From the NCBI RefSeq assembly GCF_017794765.1, contig NZ_CP051236.1, positions 2,125,312-2,189,311 on the forward strand: DNA of 64,000 bases. Direction: 5' to 3'. The notes beneath the pieces are model-generated. The model was not told the origin of the DNA. It did no database searches and saw nothing but the letters and a program-made list of their open reading frames with translations. Shown here one piece after another: positions 51,867 to 59,739 of the stretch. Source of the stretch: Nitratireductor sp. (GTDB lineage: Bacteria > Pseudomonadota > Alphaproteobacteria > Rhizobiales > Rhizobiaceae). Both the position numbers and the translations under genes were made by a program. The first letter of the stretch is position 1. Each line of letters begins with the position of its first letter.

Positions 51867-52254
51867 AGATCCCTGGGACTATCTCGCCGTAATAATCGCT
51901 GACCTGAGAACGTGATAGTTCAAAAATCAATTCATGCGCAGCTATCGCGCCATGCTGGCGGAGCCACATGTCGATCGCGGAGATCATATCTAGCGTTGTT
52001 TTATTTTGCGACAGTGTGAAAATCGATCCTGACGTAGCATTGCTTGCATTTGGAGTATCATCAGGAGGGTCTGATCGCACGTAATGATGTTTGTACGCCC
52101 CTGAAACTGCCTGCAAGTTCAGTGGCGTCTCAATCCTGTCTGTCGGCGGTTGATCGAGGTTCCGCCTCCTGAGAGGAACAAGGTGACCAAGTGAGAAATG
52201 CCCGAGATAGGGTGCCAAATTGCGCCACGTCCCGAGCCAGGTTTTTTCAGGCAC
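51844..52254 (-). CDS. Possible hypothetical protein next to the tRNA, poorly supported
   Basis: A 136-codon frame overlapping the 3' end of the FAD-oxidase gene by 23 bp. The C-terminal half (MISAIDMWLRQHGAIAAHEL, then FELSRSQVSDYYGEIVPGIF) reads like a real protein; the N-terminal half is rich in Arg, Pro and Trp and is not convincing. GC is lower than in the neighbours, fitting foreign or relic DNA by the tRNA. No family is recognised. It could be noise. Confidence 0.25.
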   Translation of the reverse strand: MPEKTWLGTWRNLAPYLGHFSLGHLVPLRRRNLDQPPTDRIETPLNLQAVSGAYKHHYVRSDPPDDTPNASNATSGSIFTLSQNKTTLDMISAIDMWLRQHGAIAAHELIFELSRSQVSDYYGEIVPGIFIPLSPD

Positions 52255-52311
52255 GTCGCGGGCCGATGGGCCAACCGGAAGCAGTACAAATCATTGTATT
52301 CAGATAGAGAA

Positions 52312-52388
52312 TGGCGCACCCATCAGGATTCGAACCTGAGACCTCTACCTTCGGAGGGTAGCGCTCTATCCAGCTGAGCTATGGGTGC
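52312..52388 (-). tRNA. tRNA-Arg(CCG)
   Basis: A complete cloverleaf on the minus strand. The acceptor stem GCACCCA pairs with TGGGTGC. The D arm is GCTCAGCTGGATAGAGC, the anticodon stem CTACC/GGTAG encloses CTCCGAA with anticodon CCG, and the T arm contains GGTTCGAATCC. The 3' CCA is encoded. It decodes CGG (Arg). Confidence 0.95.
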
Positions 52389-52523
52389 TTACCGTGTCGC
52401 AACTGCTTACGCAGTGCTTACGTGAACTTTTCGCGAATTGAAAGATCAGAACGAGGGCCTCGCAAATCCTTGTTCCTGTTGTCCTTTTTCGTTTCCTCGT
52501 TTGTGACTGCTCCCTTGACTTCA

Positions 52524-52565
<42 letters not shown>

Positions 52566-52590
52566 TGGCCGATCTGCGCTGGATACGAAG

Positions 52591-52650
52591 CATCAGCGCG
52601 CCGCTTTCATAGCCGAAGCATCCGCCTGCATCAACGATGAAATGCATGTC
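52591..52650. repeat. Dispersed repeat copy 1 (about 60 bp)
   Basis: It shares CAGCGCGCCGCTTT, GCCGAA, GCAT and AACGAT in the same order and nearly the same spacing with 58461-58520, about 80% identical by eye. Neither copy lies in a supported gene. Confidence 0.6.
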
Positions 52651-52740
52651 CCGACATTCCGATTGAAAAGCCGGGGCGACCGATAGCTGTCCGCCTGGAC
52701 ATCGAGCAGGAACTTTTGCTTTTGCCGCTGTCCCAAAGCG

Positions 52741-53418
52741 CTAGCGCTCGGTCTGTTCCATCATCATGAAGTCAACCAGCCGGTCGGGATCGCAGATGTG
52801 GCGGCGCATTTCTGTGGCCGCGCGCGCGCCCTCGCCAGCCTCAATGGCTTCCAGGATCATCGCATGTTCGTTATGCGACTGTCTCATGCGGTCGAGACGA
52901 CGCAGAAGCCAGCGACGATAGGGGGCGAGCTTGGTACGAAGCCCCTCCAACTGCTCCATCAGATAAGGATTGCCCGCACCGCGATAGATTGCCTGGTGGA
53001 ACTGGAAGTTCAACCGGTCAAAGCCGTTGCGGTCGCCGGCATCGACGATAGCTGCTGTTTCTTCATGTATGGAGCGTAGCTGCTCGATCTGTTGCTGGTT
53101 CATGCGCCGCGCCGCGCATTCGACAGCAAAGGACTCAAGCCCCGAAAGAACCTCGAACATCTGCGCCAGATTTTGCGCGGTAAGGGAGCGCACGATGGCG
53201 CTGCGGCGCGGTCGAAGCTCGATCAGGCGCTCCACGCCGAGCCTGCGCAGCGCTTCGCGGATCGGCGTGCGCGATACGCCGAAACGCTCCGCAAGCCGGC
53301 GCTCGTCCAGCTCGTCGCCCGGCCTGATCACACCGTCGATGATTTCCTGTTCAAGTTGCCGCGCCAGCCCTTCGGCCAGCGGCTTGTCGTCGGAAACAGT
53401 CTTGCGCCTTGCTGTCAC
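52741..53418 (-). CDS. GntR-family (FCD) regulator of the second TRAP operon
   Basis: A FadR-type GntR protein of about 226 residues from the GTG at 53418 (other starts at 53493 and 53397 are possible). The winged helix has EGLARQLEQEIIDGVIRPGD, then VSRTPIREALRRLGVERLIE. The FCD domain follows with FEVLSGLESFAVECAARR, NFQFHQAIYRGAGN and NEHAMILEAIEAGE, including the usual Asp/His metal-binding positions. It is divergent from the TRAP operon at 53572, with a TGGTATACCA dyad in the gap. Confidence 0.88.
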   Translation of the reverse strand: MTARRKTVSDDKPLAEGLARQLEQEIIDGVIRPGDELDERRLAERFGVSRTPIREALRRLGVERLIELRPRRSAIVRSLTAQNLAQMFEVLSGLESFAVECAARRMNQQQIEQLRSIHEETAAIVDAGDRNGFDRLNFQFHQAIYRGAGNPYLMEQLEGLRTKLAPYRRWLLRRLDRMRQSHNEHAMILEAIEAGEGARAATEMRRHICDPDRLVDFMMMEQTER

Positions 53419-53502
53419 CTTGCACCCGCATCCATACCCAGTTTCGAATTTCTTGACCGTTCTTCCGGCTATTGACAAGCCGGTTCGCCACAAACTACGG
53501 TT

Positions 53503-53512
53503 TGGTATACCA
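53503..53512. promoter_or_regulatory. GntR operator candidate TGGTATACCA
   Basis: A perfect 10-bp palindrome, 60 bp before the TRAP binding-protein start, close to the TNGTNNACNA half-site style of FCD-type GntR repressors (for example TTGTATACAA). A TTGACA box lies just upstream at 53472-53477, so repressor binding could cover the promoter. Confidence 0.6.
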
Positions 53513-53571
53513 GATTTAATATTTGGTGTTCAAATGGGAACGAGAGCCGGGCAACCGGCGGGAGGAAATTG

Positions 53572-54561
53572 ATGAACAGATTCATGGCAGCGGCGCTTGC
53601 CTGCGCTGCTTCGGTAATCGCCGTGGAAGCGGCGTCGGCCGAAACCGTTCTGCGGCTCAGCCATTCCTACACCGACGGCGACACACGCGATCTGTGGGCT
53701 GACCGGATCTCGGAGATCGTAGCCCAAAAGACCGGCGGAGAGGTGAAGGTGGAGGTCTATCCCAACCAGCAACTCGGCAAGGCGCGGGCGCAGGCCGACT
53801 TTGTGGCGCGAGATCGGATCGACATGGCGATCTACCCGCTGCCCTGGCTCTCGGGAAAGGTGCCGATGGCGGAGATCGGCGCGCTTCCGGGGCTCGTCGC
53901 ATCCCCGCAGGACGGATTGGTGTGGCGTGAGCGGGCGATCTGGCCGATGCTCGAGGAGGCGGTGTCGGAAGCAGGCCTGGTTTTTGCCGGTGGCGGCTGG
54001 GCGATGGGCACGATCGGGAACAAGGGCGAGGCAATCGTGCTGCCGGAGGACCTGAAGGGTCACAAGATGAGAGGGCTTGGCAAGGCCACCGAGATCATGA
54101 TGAACGGCTATGGCGCGACGATCACATCGCTGCCCGCGTCGGAAATCTACCAGTCGCTGCAGACCGGCGTTCTGAGCGGCGTGCTGACGATCTATGCGTC
54201 CTTCGAGGGATACAATCTGCAGGAGGTGGTCGATCACCTGATGGTCGGTCCAGGCTTCGTGGGCGCCATGCATTCGGTTCTCCTGTCGCCCGGTGTGGAG
54301 GAAAAGATCGGCGAGGCGCATTACGCGGCTCTTCTGGAAGCCATTGCCGAATCTGAAGCCTGGTTCGCAGAACAGACAGTCAAGGACAACAAGCGGATAT
54401 CCGATGCCTTCCGGGAGGCCGGCGTCAGCGTGCATGAGCTCACCGAAGAGCAGGTTGCACAGTGGCATGATGCGGCGCGCGAGCACGCCTGGGCCTATTT
54501 CCGGGAAAGTGTCCCCAATGGTGATGCCGTTCTGAAAGCGGTGGACCAGCCGCGCCAATGA
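53572..54561 (+). CDS. TRAP transporter substrate-binding protein (DctP family)
   Basis: A 329-residue periplasmic binding protein. ATG at 53572 has a perfect GGAGGAAA. A Sec signal (about residues 1-24, ending ASA) leads to ETVLRLSHSYTDGDTRD. Family features are VEVYPNQQLGKARAQADFVA, the ligand-side Arg in LKGHKMRGLGKATE, and LPASEIYQSLQTGVLSGVLT. The usual Arg-carboxylate clamp suggests an organic acid ligand; with the enzymes at the end of the operon, a substituted dicarboxylate or sugar acid is likely. Confidence 0.92.
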   Translation: MNRFMAAALACAASVIAVEAASAETVLRLSHSYTDGDTRDLWADRISEIVAQKTGGEVKVEVYPNQQLGKARAQADFVARDRIDMAIYPLPWLSGKVPMAEIGALPGLVASPQDGLVWRERAIWPMLEEAVSEAGLVFAGGGWAMGTIGNKGEAIVLPEDLKGHKMRGLGKATEIMMNGYGATITSLPASEIYQSLQTGVLSGVLTIYASFEGYNLQEVVDHLMVGPGFVGAMHSVLLSPGVEEKIGEAHYAALLEAIAESEAWFAEQTVKDNKRISDAFREAGVSVHELTEEQVAQWHDAAREHAWAYFRESVPNGDAVLKAVDQPRQ

Positions 54562-55154
54562 ATGCGCTCAACGAAGCAAAGTCAGATCATGGCGGAGCGC
54601 CCGAAGGGGCGCCCGCAGAGCAGTCACCACTTCTGAAGGTGCTTTTCAGAGTGCGAGCGGTGCTGCAGCGTGTGTCGGCCGCCGCAGCCATGGTGTCGGC
54701 GGTCGGCGTCGTGGTGGCATCCGCCGTCATCACCTGGGCCGTGTTCGCGCGGGGCCTTCTCGGTGTCAATACGATATGGGAACTGGAATTCAGCGTCTAC
54801 CTTCTGATCTTTGCCGCCTTCCTCTCGGCCGCCTTTACGGACCGCAGCGGCGGCCAGATCAGCGTCCAGATTCTCGCCGGATATCTGAAGGGGCGCGCCG
54901 GGCAGGTACACACCGCCAGCCTTGAATTCCTCGCGCTGTGCCTCTTCGTGCTCGTGACCTATTCCGGCTGGAACATGTTTCTTCATTCCTGGGAGACCGG
55001 CTGGCGTTCGGAGACCCTGTGGGGTCCACCGCTTTGGGTGCCGCATCTGGCGATCCCGCTTGGTGGAACACTTCTGGTCGCGTCGCTCGCGGTTGATCTG
55101 ACGATCCGGCTGTGCGGTGGCCGGCTCGAACAGCCGCAGGGAGGGCATCACTGA
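54558..55154 (+). CDS. TRAP transporter small permease (DctQ family)
   Basis: A 198-residue Q-subunit with four hydrophobic helices, the first at about residues 42-65. TIWELEFSVYLLIFAAFLSAAF and DRSGGQISVQIL match the DctQ pattern (E..YLLI...LS, then H/GG.I.V). The N-terminal 35 residues are hydrophilic and cytoplasmic. It overlaps the binding-protein gene by 4 bp and the large permease by 1 bp. Confidence 0.88.
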   Translation: MNALNEAKSDHGGAPEGAPAEQSPLLKVLFRVRAVLQRVSAAAAMVSAVGVVVASAVITWAVFARGLLGVNTIWELEFSVYLLIFAAFLSAAFTDRSGGQISVQILAGYLKGRAGQVHTASLEFLALCLFVLVTYSGWNMFLHSWETGWRSETLWGPPLWVPHLAIPLGGTLLVASLAVDLTIRLCGGRLEQPQGGHH

Positions 55155-56482
55155 TGGATCCGGTCACGCTTGCCTTCGTTTCGGTTGGCATTCTTCTCCT
55201 TTTCATCCTGGCGGGGCTTCCCATCGGCTATGCGCTGCTTGGCGCGATGGTGGCCTCATCCGTTCTGGTCGGTGAGCCGGGTGAACTGCTTTACATCGCG
55301 GAAACGGCTTTCCAGTCGCTCGATTCCATCGAGCTGGTCGCGCTGCCGATGTTCATCTTCATGGGCGCGGTGGTGGCGGTCAGTCCAGCCGGCTCAGACA
55401 TCTATTCCGCGCTGAGCAGACTCCTGCCCGTGCCCGGCGGGCTCGGCATGTCGACCATTGCCGGCTGCGCAATGTTCTCGGCCATCTCCGGGTCCTCGCC
55501 GGCCACGGTGGCGGCGATGGGCTCTTCAGGCGTGCCGGAAATGCTCGCGCGTCGATATCCGCCAGGGCTTGCCTGTGGCATCGTTGTCGGTGGTGGAACG
55601 CTGGGTATTCTCATACCGCCCTCCATAGTGCTTCTGCTCTATGGCGTGGTGACGAAAACCTCCATTGGCCAGCTCTTTCTTGCCGGCATTCTGCCGGGGC
55701 TGATGCTGGTGGTGCTGTTTTCGCTCTACACCTGGTTCGTCATGTGGCGACACCTGGCGAAACTGACGCCCGAACAGCGCGCGGAATTTGAAGAACTGGG
55801 CGCCGCGCGCGCCGCCAGCGGCCAGAGCGGCAGTTTTGGACGGGTTTTACCCTTCTTTGCTCTGATGGCCGGCATCATGCTGGCGCTCTATGGCGGCTGG
55901 GCAACGCCTTCCGAAATCGCCGCTGTCGGTGCGACGGCCTCCATCCTTCTGGTGCTGGTGATCTACCGCATCACAAGCTGGTCCGTGTGGCGCGAGCTTT
56001 TGCTCAAGACGGTACAGGACACGTCGATGATTCTCATCATCGCCGCCTTCGCCTACACCTTTTCGCAGTTTCTCGCCTTCCACAATGTCGTGTCCGCCAT
56101 CACCAGCCTGCTGGTCGATGCATTCGACAATCGCTGGCTGACGCTGTTCGCCCTTTGGTTGGTGATGCTGGTTCTGGGCTGCTTCCTGCCGCCTTTTGCC
56201 ATCGTCGTCATCGTGGCACCCATGTTCCTCCCCTTTGTGCTCAGCGCCGGTTTCGACCCGGTCTGGTTCGGCGTCTTTGTGACCCTGAACATGGAGATGG
56301 GCTGCATCACGCCGCCTCTGGGCATCAACCTTTTCGTGGTCAAGGCCATAGCCAGAAAGGTTGACATGCGGGAGATCATGATGGGTTCGCTGCCGTTCCT
56401 GGCGATCCTGGGCATTGGAACGCTGCTGATTACCCTGTTTCCCGAGATTGTTCTTTTCCTACCTTCGCAGATGATGAGATAA
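55154..56482 (+). CDS. TRAP transporter large permease (DctM family)
   Basis: A 442-residue M-subunit of normal length. VALPMFIFMGAVVAVSP, GLGMSTIAGCAMFSAISGSS, VVGGGTLGILIPPSIVLLLYG and WATPSEIAAVGATASIL are the DctM hallmarks, and LNMEMGCITPPLGINLFVVK is the second-half motif. Its start ATG overlaps the small-permease stop (TGATG). It completes the transporter and is followed 2 bp later by the enolase-superfamily gene. Confidence 0.94.
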   Translation: MDPVTLAFVSVGILLLFILAGLPIGYALLGAMVASSVLVGEPGELLYIAETAFQSLDSIELVALPMFIFMGAVVAVSPAGSDIYSALSRLLPVPGGLGMSTIAGCAMFSAISGSSPATVAAMGSSGVPEMLARRYPPGLACGIVVGGGTLGILIPPSIVLLLYGVVTKTSIGQLFLAGILPGLMLVVLFSLYTWFVMWRHLAKLTPEQRAEFEELGAARAASGQSGSFGRVLPFFALMAGIMLALYGGWATPSEIAAVGATASILLVLVIYRITSWSVWRELLLKTVQDTSMILIIAAFAYTFSQFLAFHNVVSAITSLLVDAFDNRWLTLFALWLVMLVLGCFLPPFAIVVIVAPMFLPFVLSAGFDPVWFGVFVTLNMEMGCITPPLGINLFVVKAIARKVDMREIMMGSLPFLAILGIGTLLITLFPEIVLFLPSQMMR

Positions 56483-56484
56483 CT

Positions 56485-57663
56485 ATGTTGCAGTCGCCTT
56501 CGGCACAAGCGCGCGCCATCACGCGCATTCAGAGCTACGCTCTCAACATTCCAGCCGAGATCACGGCGGCGGGCGTCACCCGCAGTCTCGATCTATCCGC
56601 CGTGGTTTGCACGGTGGAGACCGCCGATGGTCATGTGGGACATGGCTTTACGGCCATCACCGAAGAACGCACCGTTGCCGAAGCCATCCGCGAGGTGGCA
56701 GCACCCGCGCTGGAGGGCATGGACCCACTGGCCACAGAAGCGATCTGGGAAAAGCTCTTCTGGCTAATGAGCCCGCGCGGGCAGACGGGTTATGCCTTGC
56801 ATGCAATCTCCGCAGTCGACACTGCGCTGTGGGACCTGAAAGGAAAGATCCTCGGCCAGCCGGTGTGGCGGCTTCTGGGTGGCGCGCGCCGGGAAGTGCC
56901 GGTTTACGTCACCTGCGGCTTCAATTTTCTGACCATCGATCAGCTTGTGCAGTCAGCGCGTGGCTGGGTGGATGCCGGGTTCAACCGCCTCAAGATGACC
57001 GTGGCGCCAGAGGCCACCCGCCGTCGCGATGTGATCAACGTTGCTGAAATGATTGCGGAGGATGCGCGTCGGGTGGCTGCGGTGCGCGAGGCGGTTGGGC
57101 CGGACGTGCAGCTCTTCATCGATGCAAACTGCAATCTCGATCCTCACAGCGCGTTCAAACTGGCGCAGGCGGTGGCGCCCTACAGGGTCGATTTCTTCGA
57201 GGAGCCGCTTCTGAAAAACGATACCGGCTGGCTGGCGGATCTGCGCCAGCGCTGTCCCGTGCCGCTCGCGGGCGGACAGAACGAGGGGCTTGCCTATCGC
57301 TTTCGCGACCTGCTGGTGGAGAAATGCGTCGACGTTTTGCAGCCCAACGTTGTGATTGGAGGCGGTTTTACCCAAGCGCAGAAGATCGCGGCGATGGCAG
57401 ACGCCTTTGCAACGCCGATTGCCAATGGCGGTGGCTGGCCTTTCCACAATGCGCATCTGCATGCCGGCGTGTCGAATGGCGGACTGGTCGAGTATCACGT
57501 GCCAGCAGTCAATGTGTGCGAGAAGATCTTCACCGGCCTGCAAAAGCCGGAACGCGGGAAGATGAGCCTTTCAGAACGCCCCGGCCTCGGATTCGATCTG
57601 AACATGGATGCGGTCAGCGCGTTTTCCGCGCGTCCTTCCGCTGCTGGTCATGGCAAGGGGTGA
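56485..57663 (+). CDS. Mandelate racemase/muconate lactonizing enzyme family protein
   Basis: A 392-residue enolase-superfamily enzyme. The capping N-terminal domain leads to AISAVDTALWDLKGKILGQP. In the barrel, RLKM holds the base Lys (KxK-like), metal ligands are Asp in FIDANCN, Glu in DFFEEPL and Glu in LAGGQNEG, and a His in WPFHNAHLHAG could be the opposite-face base. Such enzymes racemise, dehydrate or cycloisomerise hydroxy or dicarboxylic acids after proton abstraction next to a carboxylate. It is co-transcribed with the TRAP system, so it likely acts on the imported acid. Confidence 0.9.
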   Translation: MLQSPSAQARAITRIQSYALNIPAEITAAGVTRSLDLSAVVCTVETADGHVGHGFTAITEERTVAEAIREVAAPALEGMDPLATEAIWEKLFWLMSPRGQTGYALHAISAVDTALWDLKGKILGQPVWRLLGGARREVPVYVTCGFNFLTIDQLVQSARGWVDAGFNRLKMTVAPEATRRRDVINVAEMIAEDARRVAAVREAVGPDVQLFIDANCNLDPHSAFKLAQAVAPYRVDFFEEPLLKNDTGWLADLRQRCPVPLAGGQNEGLAYRFRDLLVEKCVDVLQPNVVIGGGFTQAQKIAAMADAFATPIANGGGWPFHNAHLHAGVSNGGLVEYHVPAVNVCEKIFTGLQKPERGKMSLSERPGLGFDLNMDAVSAFSARPSAAGHGKG

Positions 57664-57667
57664 GGGT

Positions 57668-58381
57668 ATGGGCGACAAACCGGTAATCGGCATGATCGTT
57701 CCACCGGCGGCGGGCGCTGTCCCGCCGGAACCTCGGGCGCTTTATGCGGCGCGGGCTGAATTCATCGCGGAGGGACTGGCCCTGAAGGCGCTTTCGCCGG
57801 AAGGTTATGACGCGGTGATCGAACGGGTGGAGGAGCTTTCCATGCGTCTCGCAAAGCGGGGCGCGCAGGCGATTTCTTTGATGGGGACATCGCTGAGTTT
57901 CTATCGTGGCGCTGCGTTCAACGCAGAACTCATTGCGACAATGGAAAAAGCCTCGCGGCTGCCCGCTACCACGATGAGCGACAGCGTCCTGGAAGCTCTG
58001 GCAGCGCTTGGTGTGCGCCGGCTGGCGGTGGCCACGGCCTATCGCAGTGTCGTCAATGACCGCCTGAAGACGTATCTGGAGAACGCCGGTTTCGAGGTGA
58101 AGGTCCTGCGCTCGCTCGACATCGAGGATGTGGATGCGATTGCGACTGTGACCAGCGAAACACTGATCGATCTGGGCGTGGGAACCTGCCGCGCCGCGAA
58201 GGATGTGGAGGCGCTCTTCATTTCATGCGGCGGTTTGCAGACGCTTCCGGTGACGGAAACCATCGAGCAGCAATGCGGTCTGCCGGTTGTTTCGAGCGCT
58301 CTGGCAGGGGCATGGGGCGCAATGGGGCTTCTGGGGCTTGACCGGCGTGCCGATGGGGCAGGCCGTTTGTTTCAGATTTAG
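57668..58381 (+). CDS. Arylmalonate decarboxylase-like protein (Asp/Glu racemase superfamily)
   Basis: A 237-residue protein matching the arylmalonate decarboxylase/maleate isomerase group. GTSLSFYRG lies at the first catalytic position, where AMDase has Gly and racemases have Cys. The second catalytic Cys is present in ISCGGLQTLPVTE, followed by LPVVSSALAGAWGAM. One Cys instead of two fits the AMDase type, a cofactor-free decarboxylase of substituted malonates. ATG at 57668 is preferred; 57650 is possible. It is the last gene before a strong terminator, tightly following the enolase-superfamily gene. Confidence 0.86.
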   Translation: MGDKPVIGMIVPPAAGAVPPEPRALYAARAEFIAEGLALKALSPEGYDAVIERVEELSMRLAKRGAQAISLMGTSLSFYRGAAFNAELIATMEKASRLPATTMSDSVLEALAALGVRRLAVATAYRSVVNDRLKTYLENAGFEVKVLRSLDIEDVDAIATVTSETLIDLGVGTCRAAKDVEALFISCGGLQTLPVTETIEQQCGLPVVSSALAGAWGAMGLLGLDRRADGAGRLFQI

Positions 58382-58395
58382 CTTGTCACCGAAAT

Positions 58396-58435
58396 AAAAA
58401 CCACCTGCGAGGCGCTGACCCCGCAGGTGGTTTTT
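58396..58435. terminator. Strong intrinsic terminator (bidirectional)
   Basis: AAAAACCACCTGCG-N12-CGCAGGTGGTTTTT: a perfect 14-bp stem that ends in T5 on both strands. It lies 15 bp after the last gene of the TRAP operon and closes that operon. Confidence 0.93.
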
Positions 58436-58460
58436 CCGGGGAAACATGGTCCCTGGAGCG

Positions 58461-58520
58461 CATTCAGCGCGCCGCTTTAACGGCCGAAACGATTGCCCGC
58501 ATGAACGATAAGATGTCCGG
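58461..58520. repeat. Dispersed repeat copy 2 (about 60 bp)
   Basis: Near-copy of 52591-52650 (CAGCGCGCCGCTTT, GCCGAA, CCGCAT, AACGAT in order), 26 bp after the operon terminator. The two copies flank the GntR-TRAP-enolase-AMDase unit in the same orientation. Confidence 0.6.
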
Positions 58521-58610
58521 CTTTGCGTTTTCCGACACTTCGTTCTGGGGCACCTCTCGAAGTTCTCGGGCCTTCATGATCACGCGGGGAGGGCGCCTGG
58601 AAGAGAGGAG

Positions 58611-58850
58611 CTAGGTGCTGCCGGAGCGGGCACCCTTGCCGAGATCCCTGCGCGCGCGCTCTTCCTTGTCCAGCTTCTCGAAACTCTCGATGACATCGTC
58701 TGCCTCCTGTTTGACGTCCGGAACGGCATGGCGCTGATTGCGGACCTTCGCCTGGTCGTCGCCCTGCAACTGATTATTGCCCATCCGGTCGGCGGCGAGA
58801 TCGCTGCTCTGGATGTCCGATGCGCGATCTTTTTTCTGCCGGTCGCTCAT
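58611..58850 (-). CDS. Small charged hypothetical protein
   Basis: A 79-residue hydrophilic protein (MSDRQKKDRASDIQSSDLAA, then DVKQEADDVIESFEKLDKEE). It is rich in Asp, Lys, Arg and Gln, without a membrane segment or recognised domain, and looks largely disordered with one helix. The ATG at 58850 has AGGAGCAC upstream (GGAGC on the minus strand). Proteins of this kind are common in Hyphomicrobiales, but no function is known to me. Confidence 0.6.
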   Translation of the reverse strand: MSDRQKKDRASDIQSSDLAADRMGNNQLQGDDQAKVRNQRHAVPDVKQEADDVIESFEKLDKEERARRDLGKGARSGST

Positions 58851-58973
58851 GCCAGTGCTCCTTTCGGGGTCTGTTCAACATCTGTGGTCTGAACGGAGGA
58901 CGGGAGGTTTCCGTTCCATCGCCGGGCGTCACGGCTCTCCGGAACGAAGAGAGCGGACGGGCGTTGGCCGCCA

Positions 58974-59651
58974 ATGCAGGACACAATTGTTAAAGCGATC
59001 TGGAGCTGGCTGCAAAACAACCATGGCGCCGTCAGTGCGCTGGCAAGTCTCGCCACACTGGTGGTATGGACGCTCTATTTTCAGATGCTGCTGATGAACT
59101 ACCGGCGCACGCTTCGTCCCAAAATCCTGATCAATCGGGGCGCTGGTCATCGCCTGCAGGCGCATTGCCTGATTGCGAACATGAGCGCCGAGCCCATTTA
59201 TATCGAAGCTGTGTTGCTGGAGGTAGGCTATCTTGCCGACGGCGAGAAAGCAGTGGCACGCAATCGGTATTCACTAAGCGACCTCGATCTCGACATCCTG
59301 AATGGCAGCGACCGCAATCCGCAATGGTTTCAGGGGCCGCTCGATAGCAGCGAATGGCTTGATATCGGCACATTTCAGCAATTGATCGACAAGGTGCTCG
59401 AGCAGAACCGCACGGCTGAGGGCGCCTGGCCGGTTGATCGGAAACCGGCCCTTGAGAGGTTGCGCGAACTGACTGTCATCGTGGTGGCCACCTACCGTGC
59501 CCAGGACCTTCTGGTGGCTGCGCGCCGCAGTTTCGATGTAGAGCAGGACACGATCGGAAAACGGCTGATGCCGCGCCATTTTACGGCCGAACAGATCAGG
59601 TCCCGCAGCGACCGGCGAGCGCTTGAAAGGATCATGAGAGAAGGCAGATAG
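58974..59651 (+). CDS. Hypothetical membrane-anchored protein
   Basis: A 225-residue protein with one N-terminal membrane helix (about residues 20-42, AVSALASLATLVVWTLYFQM) and a cytoplasmic domain. That domain begins RTLRPKILINRGAGHRLQAH and has beta-rich character (CLIANMSAEPIYIEAVLLEV). The pattern recalls a class of small bacterial proteins that sense or scaffold at the membrane, but I recognise no family. It is divergent from the small charged protein gene. Confidence 0.65.
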   Translation: MQDTIVKAIWSWLQNNHGAVSALASLATLVVWTLYFQMLLMNYRRTLRPKILINRGAGHRLQAHCLIANMSAEPIYIEAVLLEVGYLADGEKAVARNRYSLSDLDLDILNGSDRNPQWFQGPLDSSEWLDIGTFQQLIDKVLEQNRTAEGAWPVDRKPALERLRELTVIVVATYRAQDLLVAARRSFDVEQDTIGKRLMPRHFTAEQIRSRSDRRALERIMREGR

Positions 59652-59739
59652 AGGCCTGGCTCATTGCCCGGGTGCGGCGCACACCCCGATCAGACAAGAG
59701 GCGGTTGAAGCACGCGCCGCGGAGCAATGAGCCCTGCCG

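Noticed and set aside
53530..54558. 342-codon open frame antisense to the TRAP binding-protein gene
   Set aside because: The plus-strand gene has a signal peptide, a strong ribosome site and DctP motifs; the antisense frame is Arg/His/Pro-rich noise.
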